Of a DNA stretch of 64,000 nt, positions 18,243-26,445 are shown piece after piece. Origin of the DNA: Blastopirellula marina (GTDB taxonomy: Bacteria > Planctomycetota > Planctomycetia > Pirellulales > Pirellulaceae); assembly GCF_002967765.1 (NCBI RefSeq), contig NZ_PUHY01000014.1:372001-436000 (forward strand), in the 5' to 3' direction. The notes under the pieces were generated by a model. It ran no database searches. It was not told the origin of the DNA and saw nothing but the letters and a program-made list of their open reading frames with translations. The translations under genes and the position numbers were made by a program. Within the stretch, counting starts at the first letter, position 1; each line of letters starts with the position of its first letter.

Positions 18243-19847
18243 ATGAGCAAGATCGATTTAAAAGGACTGGGAATCGAAGTTGAAGATGTTCGTCGGAATA
18301 TGCCACCTTGCGTTCTCTATGAAGAGGCAATTCGTGACGAAGACGACGCCGCCATCGCCGATTCTGGTGCCCTGCTAGCCTACAGTGGTGCGAAAACGGG
18401 CCGTTCTCCTAAGGACAAACGGGTTGTCGAGTGCGACCAATCGAAGGACGATGTCTGGTGGGGACCGATCAATATTCCGATCGAAGACCAGATCTACCGC
18501 ATCAATCTCGAGCGGGCCAAGGACTACCTGAACACGCGTAAAAAGCTGTACGTGATCGATGCCTTCGCAGGCTGGGATCCGAAGTACCGATTGAAGATTC
18601 GCGTGATCTGCTCGCGACCGTATCACGCGTTGTTTATGTACACGATGCTGATTCGTCCAACCCAGGCCGAACTGGCGGCGTTTGGCGAGCCTGACGTGGT
18701 GATCTACAACGCGGGCCGCTTCCCAGCCAACCGTCACACGCCTGGGATGACCTCGAAGACGAGCGTCGACGTCAACCTGGAAGACCGCGAAATGGTGATC
18801 CTGGGGACGGAATACGCCGGCGAAATGAAGAAGGGCGTCTTCACGATGATGAACTACTACATGCCGAAGCAGGGAGTCCTGTCGATGCATTGTAGTGCGA
18901 CCTGTGCCCCCGATTCCGACCGAAGCAGCATCTTGTTCGGGCTTTCTGGAACGGGCAAAACGACTCTCTCGGCCGATCCCAATCGCCTGCTGATTGGCGA
19001 CGACGAGCATTGCTGGAGCGACGACGGAATCTTCAACATCGAAGGTGGTTGCTACGCCAAAGCAATCGACCTGACGCCAGATAACGAGCCAGAGATCTTC
19101 CAGGCATTGCGTTTTGGGGCGGTGCTGGAGAATGTGGTTTACGACCAGGAAGATCACCACGTCGACTTCCACGATACCAGCATCACGCAAAATACACGTG
19201 GTGCTTATCCGATCGAATTCATTCGTAATGCGAAAATTCCGTGTATCGCTGGACATCCAAGTGATGTGATCTTCCTCACCTGCGACGCATTCGGAGTATT
19301 GCCGCCTGTTAGCAAGCTGACGCCTGCCCAAGCGATGTATCACTTCATCAGCGGATATACGGCCAAGATTGCAGGCACGGAAATGGGCGTGACCGAACCG
19401 CAAGCGACCTTCAGTCCTTGCTTTGGTGGTCCGTTCCTCGTCTGGCATCCTGGCAAATATGCCGAGCTGCTTGCTGAGAAGCTCGAGAAGCACAACGCCA
19501 ACGTGTGGCTGGTGAATACTGGCTGGACGGGAGGTGCCTACGGCGACGGAACGCGGATCAAATTGAAGTTCACCCGAGCGATCGTCGATGCGATTCACGA
19601 CGGAAACCTGGCTTCTGCACCGACCGAGGCTGACCCGGTGTTTGGTTTCGAGGTGGTAACCGAATGCCCCGATGTGCCGGCTGAGATCCTGGTTCCCAAG
19701 CAAACCTGGAAAGATGCCGACGCGTATCACAAGACCGCTTCGATGCTGGCGTCACTATTTACTGAGAATTTCCAGAAGTACGCATCGGGCGTTTCCGAGG
19801 AAGTTCGTCAGTCAGGCCCAGTCGCGAAATCAGCTACGACCGGGTGA
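18243..19847 (+). CDS. pckA: Phosphoenolpyruvate carboxykinase (ATP)
   Basis: This enzyme converts oxaloacetate and ATP to phosphoenolpyruvate, CO2 and ADP in the cytoplasm and is the entry to gluconeogenesis. The 534-aa length is standard. The kinase-1a P-loop GLSGTGKTT is at residues 233-241. SGAKTGRSPKDKRVV in the N-terminal part supplies the oxaloacetate-binding Arg, YYMPKQGVLSMHCSAT precedes the P-loop with metal-binding Lys/His, and LIGDDEHCWSDDGIFNIEGGCYAK holds the kinase-2 Asp residues. The C-terminal part contains NTGWTGGAYGDGTRI. The ATG at 18243 is preferred to the GTG at 18234 because GAGG at 18231-18234 is correctly spaced for it. It forms a single-gene unit, bounded by a terminator on each side. 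Confidence 0.96.
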   Translation: MSKIDLKGLGIEVEDVRRNMPPCVLYEEAIRDEDDAAIADSGALLAYSGAKTGRSPKDKRVVECDQSKDDVWWGPINIPIEDQIYRINLERAKDYLNTRKKLYVIDAFAGWDPKYRLKIRVICSRPYHALFMYTMLIRPTQAELAAFGEPDVVIYNAGRFPANRHTPGMTSKTSVDVNLEDREMVILGTEYAGEMKKGVFTMMNYYMPKQGVLSMHCSATCAPDSDRSSILFGLSGTGKTTLSADPNRLLIGDDEHCWSDDGIFNIEGGCYAKAIDLTPDNEPEIFQALRFGAVLENVVYDQEDHHVDFHDTSITQNTRGAYPIEFIRNAKIPCIAGHPSDVIFLTCDAFGVLPPVSKLTPAQAMYHFISGYTAKIAGTEMGVTEPQATFSPCFGGPFLVWHPGKYAELLAEKLEKHNANVWLVNTGWTGGAYGDGTRIKLKFTRAIVDAIHDGNLASAPTEADPVFGFEVVTECPDVPAEILVPKQTWKDADAYHKTASMLASLFTENFQKYASGVSEEVRQSGPVAKSATTG

Positions 19848-19881
19848 TTCTCAACCCGATTCCGATTATGCTCAGAAGTCG

Positions 19882-19909
19882 GCCTGCGCGGATTGGTACG
19901 CGCAGGCTT
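19882..19909 (+). terminator. Terminator-like hairpin after pckA
   Basis: GCCTGCGCG and CGCGCAGGC form a perfect nine-bp GC-rich stem with an eight-base loop, 34 bases after the pckA stop. Only two Ts follow, so it may be a weak terminator or an RNA-stabilising 3' end. Confidence 0.55.
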
Positions 19910-19946
19910 CCCGCCTTGAGCTAAATTCAATCGGAGTCGAGAGGCC

Positions 19947-21398
19947 GTGATCACTCGAACTTACCTCTTTCTCGCCGTAATAGTCGCCGCTACGACACTC
20001 GCCCCTCAAGCGGCCAATGCCGCTGAGGAATCTAAGCGACCTAACTTTGTCTTCTTTCTCGTCGACGATTTGGGCTGGGCCGATCTCTCCTGTTTCGGCA
20101 GCACATATCACGAATCGCCCAACATCGACGCGCTGGCCGCCAGCGGCATGCAGTTCAATCAAGCCTACGCCGCTTGCCCCGTTTGTTCGCCGACGCGGGC
20201 TTCGATTCTAACTGGTCGCCACCCCGTGCGTGTCGATATTACCGACTGGATCCCTGGTAATCGCGGAATCGGCAAGTTCTTAACAGTTCAAGATCGAGAC
20301 AATCTGGCCCTCGATGAAGTCACCATTGCGGAAGTTTTGAAAGGGGCAGGGTACCAGACTTTCTTCGCCGGCAAATGGCATCTCGGGGACGAGGGGCATT
20401 ACCCAACCGATCAAGGCTTCGACTTCAACATTGGCGGCAATCATGCTGGCTCGCCTCCCGGTGGCTACTATGCACCTTGGAAGAACCCGACCCTCGAAGC
20501 CAAAGAAGATGGCGAGTATCTGACCGAACGATTGACCCACGAATCGATTCACTTCCTCGAAACACGCGATCAGGCCAAGCCGTTCTTTTTGTATCTTTCG
20601 TACTACAACGTTCACTCGCCTATCACGCCGTACAAAAAGCGGGTCGAACACTTCCGTGAAAAAGCGGAAGCGACGATCGAAGGGAAGACACCAACCATCG
20701 TCGAGCATCACGGTGTCTCTCGTGCTCGACAGGACGACCCAGCGTACGCCTCGATGATTGCGGCCGTCGATCAAAGTGTGGGAGATGTACTCGCGAAGAT
20801 CGATGAGTTGAAACTACAAGACAACACCGTCGTCTGTTTCTTCTCCGACAATGGGGGACTCTGCACGCTAAGACGTCCAGGGCCGACCAGCAATCTGCCT
20901 CTGCGAAGCGGCAAAGGTTGGCTGTATGAAGGAGGGGTCCGCAGTCCGATGATTGTGCGGGCTCCTGGTATAACGAAGCCAGGCACCGTTTCCGAGGCCG
21001 CGGTCGTCAGCACTGACTTCTTTCCGACGATGCTCGAACTAGCCGGCTTACCACTGCAACCAAAGTTGCACGCTGACGGTCAATCGTTGGTGTCCCTACT
21101 TAGCGGGGAAGGGGAGCAAGCGGAACGCACCCTCTATTGGCACTATCCACACTATCATGGATCGACCTGGACTCCGGGCGCTTCGATCCGTGATGGGGAT
21201 TGGAAGCTGATCGAGTTCTACGAGTACGACGAAGTGGAACTGTATAACCTGGCGGACGATCCTGGCGAGCAGAACGATCTGAGCCAGTCACAACCGGAAA
21301 AGACCTCCCAACTTCGCGAGAAGCTACATGCTTGGCAAAAAGAGATGAACGCGAAGATGCCTCAACCCAATCCAGAATACAAACCTGCTGCAAAATAG
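19947..21398 (+). CDS. Secreted Cys-type arylsulfatase family protein
   Basis: The GTG at 19947 has GAGAGG just upstream and opens a signal peptide ([21 protein letters not shown]). The 483-aa protein is a type I sulfatase. The calcium-binding pair Asp40-Asp41 lies in [13 protein letters not shown]. The activation motif C-S-P-T-R at residues 80-84 provides Cys80 for conversion to formylglycine. GKWHLG near residue 145 and [11 protein letters not shown] near 290 supply further active-site residues. Such enzymes remove sulfate esters from polysaccharides, and planctomycetes carry many of them. It precedes a NupG-like transporter by ~105 bases on the same strand, which may mean joint use of a released sugar or nucleoside; that is inferred. 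Activation needs a formylglycine-generating enzyme, not present in this window. Confidence 0.93.
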   Translation: MITRTYLFLAVIVAATTLAPQAANAAEESKRPNFVFFLVDDLGWADLSCFGSTYHESPNIDALAASGMQFNQAYAACPVCSPTRASILTGRHPVRVDITDWIPGNRGIGKFLTVQDRDNLALDEVTIAEVLKGAGYQTFFAGKWHLGDEGHYPTDQGFDFNIGGNHAGSPPGGYYAPWKNPTLEAKEDGEYLTERLTHESIHFLETRDQAKPFFLYLSYYNVHSPITPYKKRVEHFREKAEATIEGKTPTIVEHHGVSRARQDDPAYASMIAAVDQSVGDVLAKIDELKLQDNTVVCFFSDNGGLCTLRRPGPTSNLPLRSGKGWLYEGGVRSPMIVRAPGITKPGTVSEAAVVSTDFFPTMLELAGLPLQPKLHADGQSLVSLLSGEGEQAERTLYWHYPHYHGSTWTPGASIRDGDWKLIEFYEYDEVELYNLADDPGEQNDLSQSQPEKTSQLREKLHAWQKEMNAKMPQPNPEYKPAAK

Positions 21399-21502
21399 GC
21401 GGTTTCCCTGGTTTGTGAAGACTGCTAGCTGGGCTACAATCGAGCCCCAACATCCCTCCAATCCGCTTATTGATACGCAAAAACGCTTAAGGAACCTGGT
21501 TA

Positions 21503-22777
21503 ATGCTGAATTCCAAGGTCATCGGTTTATCGGTGATGATGTTCCTCCAATTCTTTGTTTGGGGGGCGTGGTATGTGACGGTCGGTAACTTTATGAAAGC
21601 GAACGGAATGGTGGACCAGATTAGCTGGGCCTACACCGTTGCACCGATCGCTGCGATCATCTCGCCGTTCTTTCTGGGATTCATCGCCGACCGTTACTTC
21701 GCATCGGAACGTGTGCTGGGTTCGTTGCATCTGTTGGGTGCCGTCGCGATGCTCGCTGCTCCGTTCACGGCAACAATCAGCCCGACCGCATTTATCTTGA
21801 CGCTTTTGGTTCACGTGCTTTGTTACATGCCAACGCTTGGGCTAACGAACACCTTGGCGTTTCACAACATTGACGATCAAGAGACACAGTTCCCGATCAT
21901 TCGCGTGTTCGGAACAATCGGTTGGATCGTGGCTAACTTGACCGTCAGTGCTGTATTCGGAGCTGACGATACGGCGACGCAGTTCTATATCACGAGCGTA
22001 GCTGGCGTGGCGTTGGGTATCTTCAGCTTCTTCCTGCCGCACACGCCTCCTCCCTCTGCCGGCAAGGCGGTTACGTTCCGCGAGATCGTGGGCGCCGATA
22101 CGTTGTCGATGATGAAAGAGCCTTCGTTCTTCATCTTTATCCTGGGATCGTTCCTGATTTGTATTCCGTTAGCAGCCTACTACGCATTCGCGCCAGTCTT
22201 CGTCGGACATGTTGGTTTCGATAAGCCAGGTAGCTGGATGTCGATGGGCCAAGGTTCGGAGATCATCTTCATGCTGTTGATGCCACTGTTCTTCGCTCGC
22301 TTGGGCGTGAAGTGGATGTTGTTTGTTGGCATGGCGGCTTGGGTGCTGCGATATGGTTTCTTTGCAGCTGCCGAAGGAATGGACGGCTCCCTGCCGTACG
22401 GTTTGGTCATCGGTGGTATCTTGCTGCACGGTATCTGCTACGACTTCTTCTTCGTGACCGGGTTTATCTATACGGACAAGAAGTGCACGAAAGAAACTCG
22501 CGGTCAGGCACAAGGATTCCTGGTTCTTGTGACACAGGGGCTTGGTCTGGGGATTGGTGCACAGATCATGGGCTGGTTGTTCAGTTCGCTCACCGAAGTG
22601 AACCCAGCGACTGAGGAATCGGTTACCAACTGGCAAATGCTTTGGTTGATTCCTTGTATCGCGTCGGGCATCGTCATGCTGGTGTTCGGACTGCTATTCA
22701 ACGACAAGGTCGATACCGACGAAGAAGAGACTGGCTACGGAACGGACGAGGCTCCGGCCAACGAACCGTCCCACTAA
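21503..22777 (+). CDS. NupG-type nucleoside:H+ symporter family MFS transporter
   Basis: This 424-aa inner-membrane protein has about 12 hydrophobic segments. The N-terminus (VIGLSVMMFLQFFVWGAWYVTVG) and the loop FFLGFIADRYFASERVLG match the nucleoside permease NupG/XapB branch of the major facilitator superfamily, as do the blocks TNTLAFHNIDDQETQFPIIRVFGTIGWI and RGQAQGFLVLVTQGLGLGIG. The start ATG has AAGGA upstream. The short acidic C-terminal tail (DTDEEETGYGTDE) is cytoplasmic. Many planctomycete members of this branch sit next to sulfatases or sugar-catabolic genes, so the real substrate may be a sugar derivative rather than a nucleoside. A terminator follows at 22809-22840. Confidence 0.85.
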   Translation: MLNSKVIGLSVMMFLQFFVWGAWYVTVGNFMKANGMVDQISWAYTVAPIAAIISPFFLGFIADRYFASERVLGSLHLLGAVAMLAAPFTATISPTAFILTLLVHVLCYMPTLGLTNTLAFHNIDDQETQFPIIRVFGTIGWIVANLTVSAVFGADDTATQFYITSVAGVALGIFSFFLPHTPPPSAGKAVTFREIVGADTLSMMKEPSFFIFILGSFLICIPLAAYYAFAPVFVGHVGFDKPGSWMSMGQGSEIIFMLLMPLFFARLGVKWMLFVGMAAWVLRYGFFAAAEGMDGSLPYGLVIGGILLHGICYDFFFVTGFIYTDKKCTKETRGQAQGFLVLVTQGLGLGIGAQIMGWLFSSLTEVNPATEESVTNWQMLWLIPCIASGIVMLVFGLLFNDKVDTDEEETGYGTDEAPANEPSH

Positions 22778-22808
22778 GCTGTTTTCTCGCTCGAATTAAA
22801 CAGAAAAG

Positions 22809-22840
22809 ACGCCGTCCAATGGAATCTGGGCGGCGTTTTT
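22809..22840 (+). terminator. Rho-independent terminator after the transporter gene
   Basis: ACGCCGTCC pairs with GGGCGGCGT (one T-G wobble) across about ten bases and leads into TTTTT. It separates the transporter from the Tad pilus leader region. Confidence 0.75.
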
Positions 22841-23119
22841 CATGCGCTGTGGTGGAATTCAATCTTAGATAAGTGCTTGCAAATAAGCACTTTAGACACA
22901 CATTGAGAAAAATTTGGAAGAATTGCCCGGTTTTTCTAAAGCTCGCAATTTGACACCAGATGGATCTGACATAGGTTTCAGGTGTCAAGGCAAGTGCATC
23001 GCACACAACCTTGATGGCAACAGGATTAAGTTGCCAGTCATTACTCGTCTCATCTGGAACTCATCAAAACCTTTTTGGGAATCGAGCTCCCGGTGTGCGG
23101 GCAATGGCCTGCCGCCAAT
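22841..23119 (+). promoter_or_regulatory. Upstream control region of the Tad pilus locus, rich in inverted repeats
   Basis: No credible gene is seen here. Three perfect inverted repeats follow each other: AAGTGCTT/AAGCACTT (22871-22892), TTGACACC/GGTGTCAA (22950-22988) and TGGCAAC/GTTGCCA (23015-23036). A TTGACA at 22950-22955 lies within the second repeat, but the matching -10 (around TAGGTT, 22972) is weak. The promoter must lie somewhere before 23120 if the riboswitch is transcribed with flp. The repeats may be operators or RNA hairpins. Confidence 0.45.
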
Positions 23120-23206
23120 GTCCCCCGACAAAGGCAAACTGGTCGCGAGGCCAGGACGCAAAGCTTAGGACCACTTCACGGTGGTAGCCGAGCTGCCGAA
23201 GGGTTG
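23120..23206 (+). ncRNA. Cyclic-di-GMP-I (GEMM-I) riboswitch aptamer upstream of flp
   Basis: The segment carries the conserved core of the GEMM-I class in order: AAAGGCAAAC; a 6-bp stem CTGGTC/GGCCAG capped by the GNRA tetraloop GCGA; GACGCAAAGC; a second stem GACCAC/GTGGT; and GGTAGC-CGA-GCTGCC followed by GA. In the known class the GNRA loop docks into a receptor in the second arm and the G/C pair around GCAAA binds the two guanines of c-di-GMP. The terminal stem GGTAGC/GCTGCC keeps pairing through a different sequence from the textbook V. cholerae RNA, which argues for real RNA structure. It precedes the flp start by about 176 bases on the same strand. Whether it turns expression on or off cannot be read. 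Confidence 0.85.
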
Positions 23207-23210
23207 ACCC

Positions 23211-23328
23211 TGAGCGATGTTCGCTCACTTCCTGATGGCTGTGTATGGGACTGAGGCATTACTTAGAGGACCACATTCAACCGAGTTTCGCAGGCCGGCG
23301 TAATGGATTCGCTGAGGTTGAACAGTGG
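23211..23328 (+). promoter_or_regulatory. Candidate expression platform of the riboswitch (two hairpins)
   Basis: Directly after the aptamer, TGAGCGA/TCGCTCA forms a perfect 7-bp hairpin with a three-base loop (23211-23227). Further on, CCACATTCAACC (23271-23282) pairs with GGTTGAACAGTGG (23316-23328) through 7 and 4 bp around a small bulge. Neither is followed by a T tract, so classical intrinsic termination is not evident; control through translation or RNA stability is possible. Confidence 0.4.
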
Positions 23329-23381
23329 TAGTAAGCATCCTTTAGTATTGTGCCGCTTTTAGGCAACGTTGGAGAAAACTC

Positions 23382-23582
23382 ATGCAAGGTCTCATCCAAA
23401 AAGTACAGAATTTCCTGGTATCGGAAGACGGTCCAACCGCGGTTGAATACGCCGTGATGTTGGCTCTGATCGTCATCGTATGTTTGACCGCTATTCAGGC
23501 GATCGGTACCCAGGCGAACGCTACGTTCACCAAGATTGGCACCGACATGCAGACCGCCAATACGACCGGTGGCGCGCTCTAA
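23382..23582 (+). CDS. flp: Flp/Fap family type IVb major pilin
   Basis: A 66-aa prepilin. The hydrophilic leader ends at Gly17, followed by P-T-A-V-E-Y, which matches the Flp cleavage motif G/xxxxEY with Glu at +5 and Tyr at +6. A single hydrophobic helix (AVMLALIVIVCLTAIQAI) follows, and the short C-terminus is polar. It should be cut by the prepilin peptidase encoded next, inserted in the inner membrane and assembled into the Tad pilus fibre. GGAG at 23371-23374 is the ribosome site. It is transcribed from the riboswitch leader and followed by two strong terminators, so pilin mRNA is probably made in excess over the assembly genes. Confidence 0.95.
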   Translation: MQGLIQKVQNFLVSEDGPTAVEYAVMLALIVIVCLTAIQAIGTQANATFTKIGTDMQTANTTGGAL

Positions 23583-23597
23583 GCCGCCCCATCCACC

Positions 23598-23630
23598 AAC
23601 GCGTGTGCCACGTTTGGCTCACGCGTTTTT
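23598..23630 (+). terminator. Strong terminator after flp
   Basis: ACGCGTG-T-GCCA / TGGC-T-CACGCGT forms an 11-bp stem with one mismatch and a CGTT loop, then TTTTT. Confidence 0.85.
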
Positions 23631-23647
23631 CTGCGTAAACATCTTGG

Positions 23648-23690
23648 AAAGCCCCGGGGCACCCCAACACGGGGGCCAGCGGGGCTTTTC
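23648..23690 (+). terminator. Second terminator-like hairpin after flp
   Basis: AAAGCCCC and GGGGCTTTT pair across a GC-rich interior and are followed by a T-rich run (CTTTTGG). Two consecutive terminators suggest firm separation of pilin and assembly transcripts. Confidence 0.65.
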
Positions 23691-23931
23691 TTTTGGTTTA
23701 GATCGATTGTGGCGGGAATAACGAAACACAGCGCTTTGGCAACCTATTCCCTTTAGGCAGAAACTCGGGAAAAAGCGGTCATGGTCGGCCGCACGGCTGC
23801 TTTAAGTGAGCTACTGTTTGATGCCGGATTTTTTGCAGTGCAGAAGGTCCATGGCGAAATCGTGGTTTCCTTGAATTTGCGCATTAATAGTGGTCAACCT
23901 CGCATATGACGCGCGAGGTGAGGAGAGAGTC

Positions 23932-24498
23932 ATGGATCTTTTTGTAAGCTTGGCAGAAGCAATTGCAGAACATTGGCCCGTTTGGGTCGTCACATTTACC
24001 CTGATTCTGGCCGCAGTCATCGACGGTTTTGAATTAAAGGTGCCAAACTGGATCACGTTCCCCTTCGTGGCAAGCGGCTGGATTTACAGCTTTTGCGCAT
24101 TCGGATGGGAAGGTCTGGGCTGGAGTTTGGTGGGTACGGTCATTGGCTTGGCTCTTCTTTTGCCGGCCTATTCGATCGGCGGCATGGGAGCCGGCGACGT
24201 GAAACTTTTGGCGGGGGTTGGTGCCTGGATGTACGGCATGCACACCTTCTACGCCTTCTGCATCTCGGCCATCGTCGGTGCCGTGTTGGCAGTCTTGATG
24301 GTTGCTGTTCAGAAGGGTTGGAAGAAGCACTCCAACAACGCCCGGATCATCCTGAACGAGATCATGACGATTCGTGATCCGAATCAGTTGTCGAGCATCG
24401 CTGCCGAGCGAAAGCCGACGATGCTCCTCCTTCCTTACGGTATTCCGATCGCCATCGGAACCATTGGCTACTTCATCTGGATGGGACTGCTGGTATGA
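23932..24498 (+). CDS. cpaA: Type IV prepilin peptidase (A24 family, TadV/CpaA-like)
   Basis: A 188-aa inner-membrane aspartic protease that removes the leader of Flp and TadE-type prepilins. The two active-site aspartates are visible: Asp in AAVIDGFELKVPNW near residue 26, and Asp in the G-x-G-D motif IGGMGAGDVKLLAGVG near residue 93. About five hydrophobic segments are present. It lacks the N-terminal methyltransferase domain of PilD, as is usual for TadV/CpaA. I prefer the ATG at 23932, preceded by GAGGAGAGAG, over an earlier in-frame ATG-like start at 23890. Its stop overlaps the start of tadE (ATGA), which shows translational coupling. Confidence 0.92.
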   Translation: MDLFVSLAEAIAEHWPVWVVTFTLILAAVIDGFELKVPNWITFPFVASGWIYSFCAFGWEGLGWSLVGTVIGLALLLPAYSIGGMGAGDVKLLAGVGAWMYGMHTFYAFCISAIVGAVLAVLMVAVQKGWKKHSNNARIILNEIMTIRDPNQLSSIAAERKPTMLLLPYGIPIAIGTIGYFIWMGLLV

Positions 24499-25010
24499 CC
24501 CCGACACCTGCATGCACAGACTGCGCAACCGAATGTGTAAAACTGGGGGAAATGAACTCGACTTTGCGAGCTCGACATTTCCGCCTTGATAAGACATGCC
24601 GGTTATTCCGATTTAAACGATCAGGGGCAGCCGTGGTGGAATTTGCCATCGTGGCACCGCTCTTCTTCCTTCTGATTTTTGGAATGATCGAATACGGTCG
24701 GATGGTCATGGTGCAGCAGGTGATTACCAACGCTTCACGCGAAGGGGCTCGCCGAGCAGTCCTGGACGGTGCCACAACCTCAGGGGTTGTGGCTGCCGTG
24801 GATGAATTCCTTGATTCCGCAGCCGTCAACAGTGGGGCTGTGGATGTCATCGTTTCGCCCGATCCGCCGGAAGACGCCGGCTACGGCGGAGCGGTCACGG
24901 TCACCGTATCGGTTCCGTTTAGCAAAGTCAGTTGGTTGCCATCCCCTATGTACTTGGGGTCTACAACCCTGCAAGCAAAGACAACGATGCGTCGAGAGAC
25001 AGTTAAGTAA
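24495..25010 (+). CDS. tadE: TadE-like minor pseudopilin
   Basis: A 171-aa TadE family protein. The motif RSGAAVVEFAIVAPLFFLLIF shows a Gly followed by a pilin-like hydrophobic helix with Glu at +5, as in pseudopilins processed by the Tad prepilin peptidase; the rest is a soluble C-terminal domain. The ATG at 24495 overlaps the preceding stop by the ATGA arrangement. A later ATG (24552) has GGGGGA only one base away, so the longer start is more likely, although its first 40 residues are unusually long and Cys-containing for a prepilin leader. Only one TadE-type gene is present here; no TadF or TadG follows, a reduced set compared with Aggregatibacter. Confidence 0.88.
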   Translation: MTPTPACTDCATECVKLGEMNSTLRARHFRLDKTCRLFRFKRSGAAVVEFAIVAPLFFLLIFGMIEYGRMVMVQQVITNASREGARRAVLDGATTSGVVAAVDEFLDSAAVNSGAVDVIVSPDPPEDAGYGGAVTVTVSVPFSKVSWLPSPMYLGSTTLQAKTTMRRETVK

Positions 25011-25195
25011 CCGTTGATGCAAACTGTAACGAATATCCGGAAATTGACAAACGCATTGGTCGTCCGACTGGAAAGGTTTGTTTTGACCTTCTCGATGTCA
25101 CGACCCGATGAATCCCCATAACCACGAGCGTGGCCAGAGGGGCCTGAGGAGCTAGCGTTTAAAGGCACGGAGGCTAGCTGAACAAGGAAAACCAA

Positions 25196-26386
25196 ATGCG
25201 TCCTAAATCAATCATTCTGATCATCATCGCACTCGGGTGCGGGCTTGTCGCATCGATCGGCATTAGCCAAGTACTCGAGCAGCAGACGGCCGCGCCGGTA
25301 CCTCAGGTCGAGATGGAAAACATCTTTGTCGCCCTCGAGGACATCGATATCAACGAGCCGATCACCCCCGAGATGGTCAAACTAGAACCGTGGCCCGCGG
25401 ATAAGATTCCCGAAGGGGCCATTCGTGAACTCGAGAACGTCGAGAGCCGCCGGCCACGTTCGCGACTGTTTACCGGGGAAGTCATCCTCGAAGGTAAGCT
25501 GTTCGGATCGGACGAAGACCAAGGTGCCTCGAAACTGATTCCGAAAGGTTACCGCGTTCAAGCGATCCGCGTGACTGCCGACAGTTCGGTGGCGGGTTTG
25601 ATCTTGCCGGGCGATCGCGTCGACGTGTTGGTTTACCTACAAGTGGTGAACCAGGCCAACCGAAGCCAGAAGAAGCAAATGACTCGAACGATTCTGACGA
25701 ATTGCCGTGTGTTTGCTGTGAACGAACAAATCCATCGCGAAACCGATGCACAAGGTAACTCGATTCAAGCGAAGACGGTGTCGCTGTTGGTGACCCCGAA
25801 GCAGGCTGAAATCCTGGTGTTGGCATCGAAGCTGGGTAGCCTCAGCTTGTCGCTCCGTCCACCGGATGAATCGGGTGATGACGAAGCAGGCACCGCTGAT
25901 GAAGCTACCATTCGCGAACTGCTGGGCGAAACGCTGAACGCCGATCCACAACAAGACGACGATCCAGCACCTCAGCCACAAATGACCAAGAAGAATCCAT
26001 CAAGCAACAGCTTCCTGGACTTCCTGAAGAATTCGCAAGCCGCGATGACCTCCACGACGGCCAAGCAAACCATGCCTGCTCCTGCGAAAGCGGAATGGAC
26101 CATGGACCTGCTGAGCCCCAATGGTGTGCGTCGTTTTGAGTTCGGAGACGATCAGCAGTTGCCGCAAGAAGTCAGCGCAGGCTCGACTCCTAGCGGGTAC
26201 AACAACCCTGCTCCTGTCCCGACCCAATCGGCGAAGCTGCCGATGTTGCCTTCCGGCACCACAGGACAGCCGACTTCATCGGATGAACCCACGCCCACTT
26301 CGGACGCGGATTCAAAAACACCTACACACGAAGATGGTTCCATGCCAGCGGATCCAGATTCAGATTACGGACCGGACGCCGCCTAG
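25196..26386 (+). CDS. cpaB: Flp pilus assembly protein CpaB/RcpC
   Basis: A 396-aa periplasmic protein anchored by an N-terminal membrane helix (SIILIIIALGCGLVASIGI). Residues ~45-110 form a SAF domain (IFVALEDIDINEPITPEMV ... SRLFTGEVILEGKLF), and ~115-215 form the RcpC/CpaB domain (GYRVQAIRVTADSSVAGLILPGDRVDVLVY and VSLLVTPKQAEILVLASKLG). The last ~160 residues are Pro/Ser/Thr/Asp-rich and probably disordered, longer than in proteobacterial homologues. It is thought to work with the secretin to stabilise the outer-membrane channel. It lies 185 bases after tadE and 59 bases before the secretin gene, in the conserved cpaB-cpaC order. Confidence 0.92.
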   Translation: MRPKSIILIIIALGCGLVASIGISQVLEQQTAAPVPQVEMENIFVALEDIDINEPITPEMVKLEPWPADKIPEGAIRELENVESRRPRSRLFTGEVILEGKLFGSDEDQGASKLIPKGYRVQAIRVTADSSVAGLILPGDRVDVLVYLQVVNQANRSQKKQMTRTILTNCRVFAVNEQIHRETDAQGNSIQAKTVSLLVTPKQAEILVLASKLGSLSLSLRPPDESGDDEAGTADEATIRELLGETLNADPQQDDDPAPQPQMTKKNPSSNSFLDFLKNSQAAMTSTTAKQTMPAPAKAEWTMDLLSPNGVRRFEFGDDQQLPQEVSAGSTPSGYNNPAPVPTQSAKLPMLPSGTTGQPTSSDEPTPTSDADSKTPTHEDGSMPADPDSDYGPDAA

Positions 26387-26445
26387 TTACGTCCAGATTT
26401 TTCCACGGATTGGGAAATCGTTTTTCGGCGCAAGGAAAATCACGG

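Larger units (their letters stand above)
23583..23931 (+). other. Gap between flp and the prepilin peptidase gene
   Basis: About 350 bases holding two terminators (listed separately) in the first third. The rest, 23691-23931, probably contains a second promoter for the assembly genes; I see no clear -35/-10 pair or repeat there. Confidence 0.45.

Noticed and set aside
18375-19730. 451-aa open frame on the minus strand opposite pckA
   Set aside because: It is a codon-bias shadow of a highly conserved enzyme gene, has no ribosome site and encodes no recognisable domain.
22914-23168. 84-aa plus-strand frame upstream of flp
   Set aside because: It runs through inverted repeats and into the riboswitch core, has no ribosome site and no protein-like composition.
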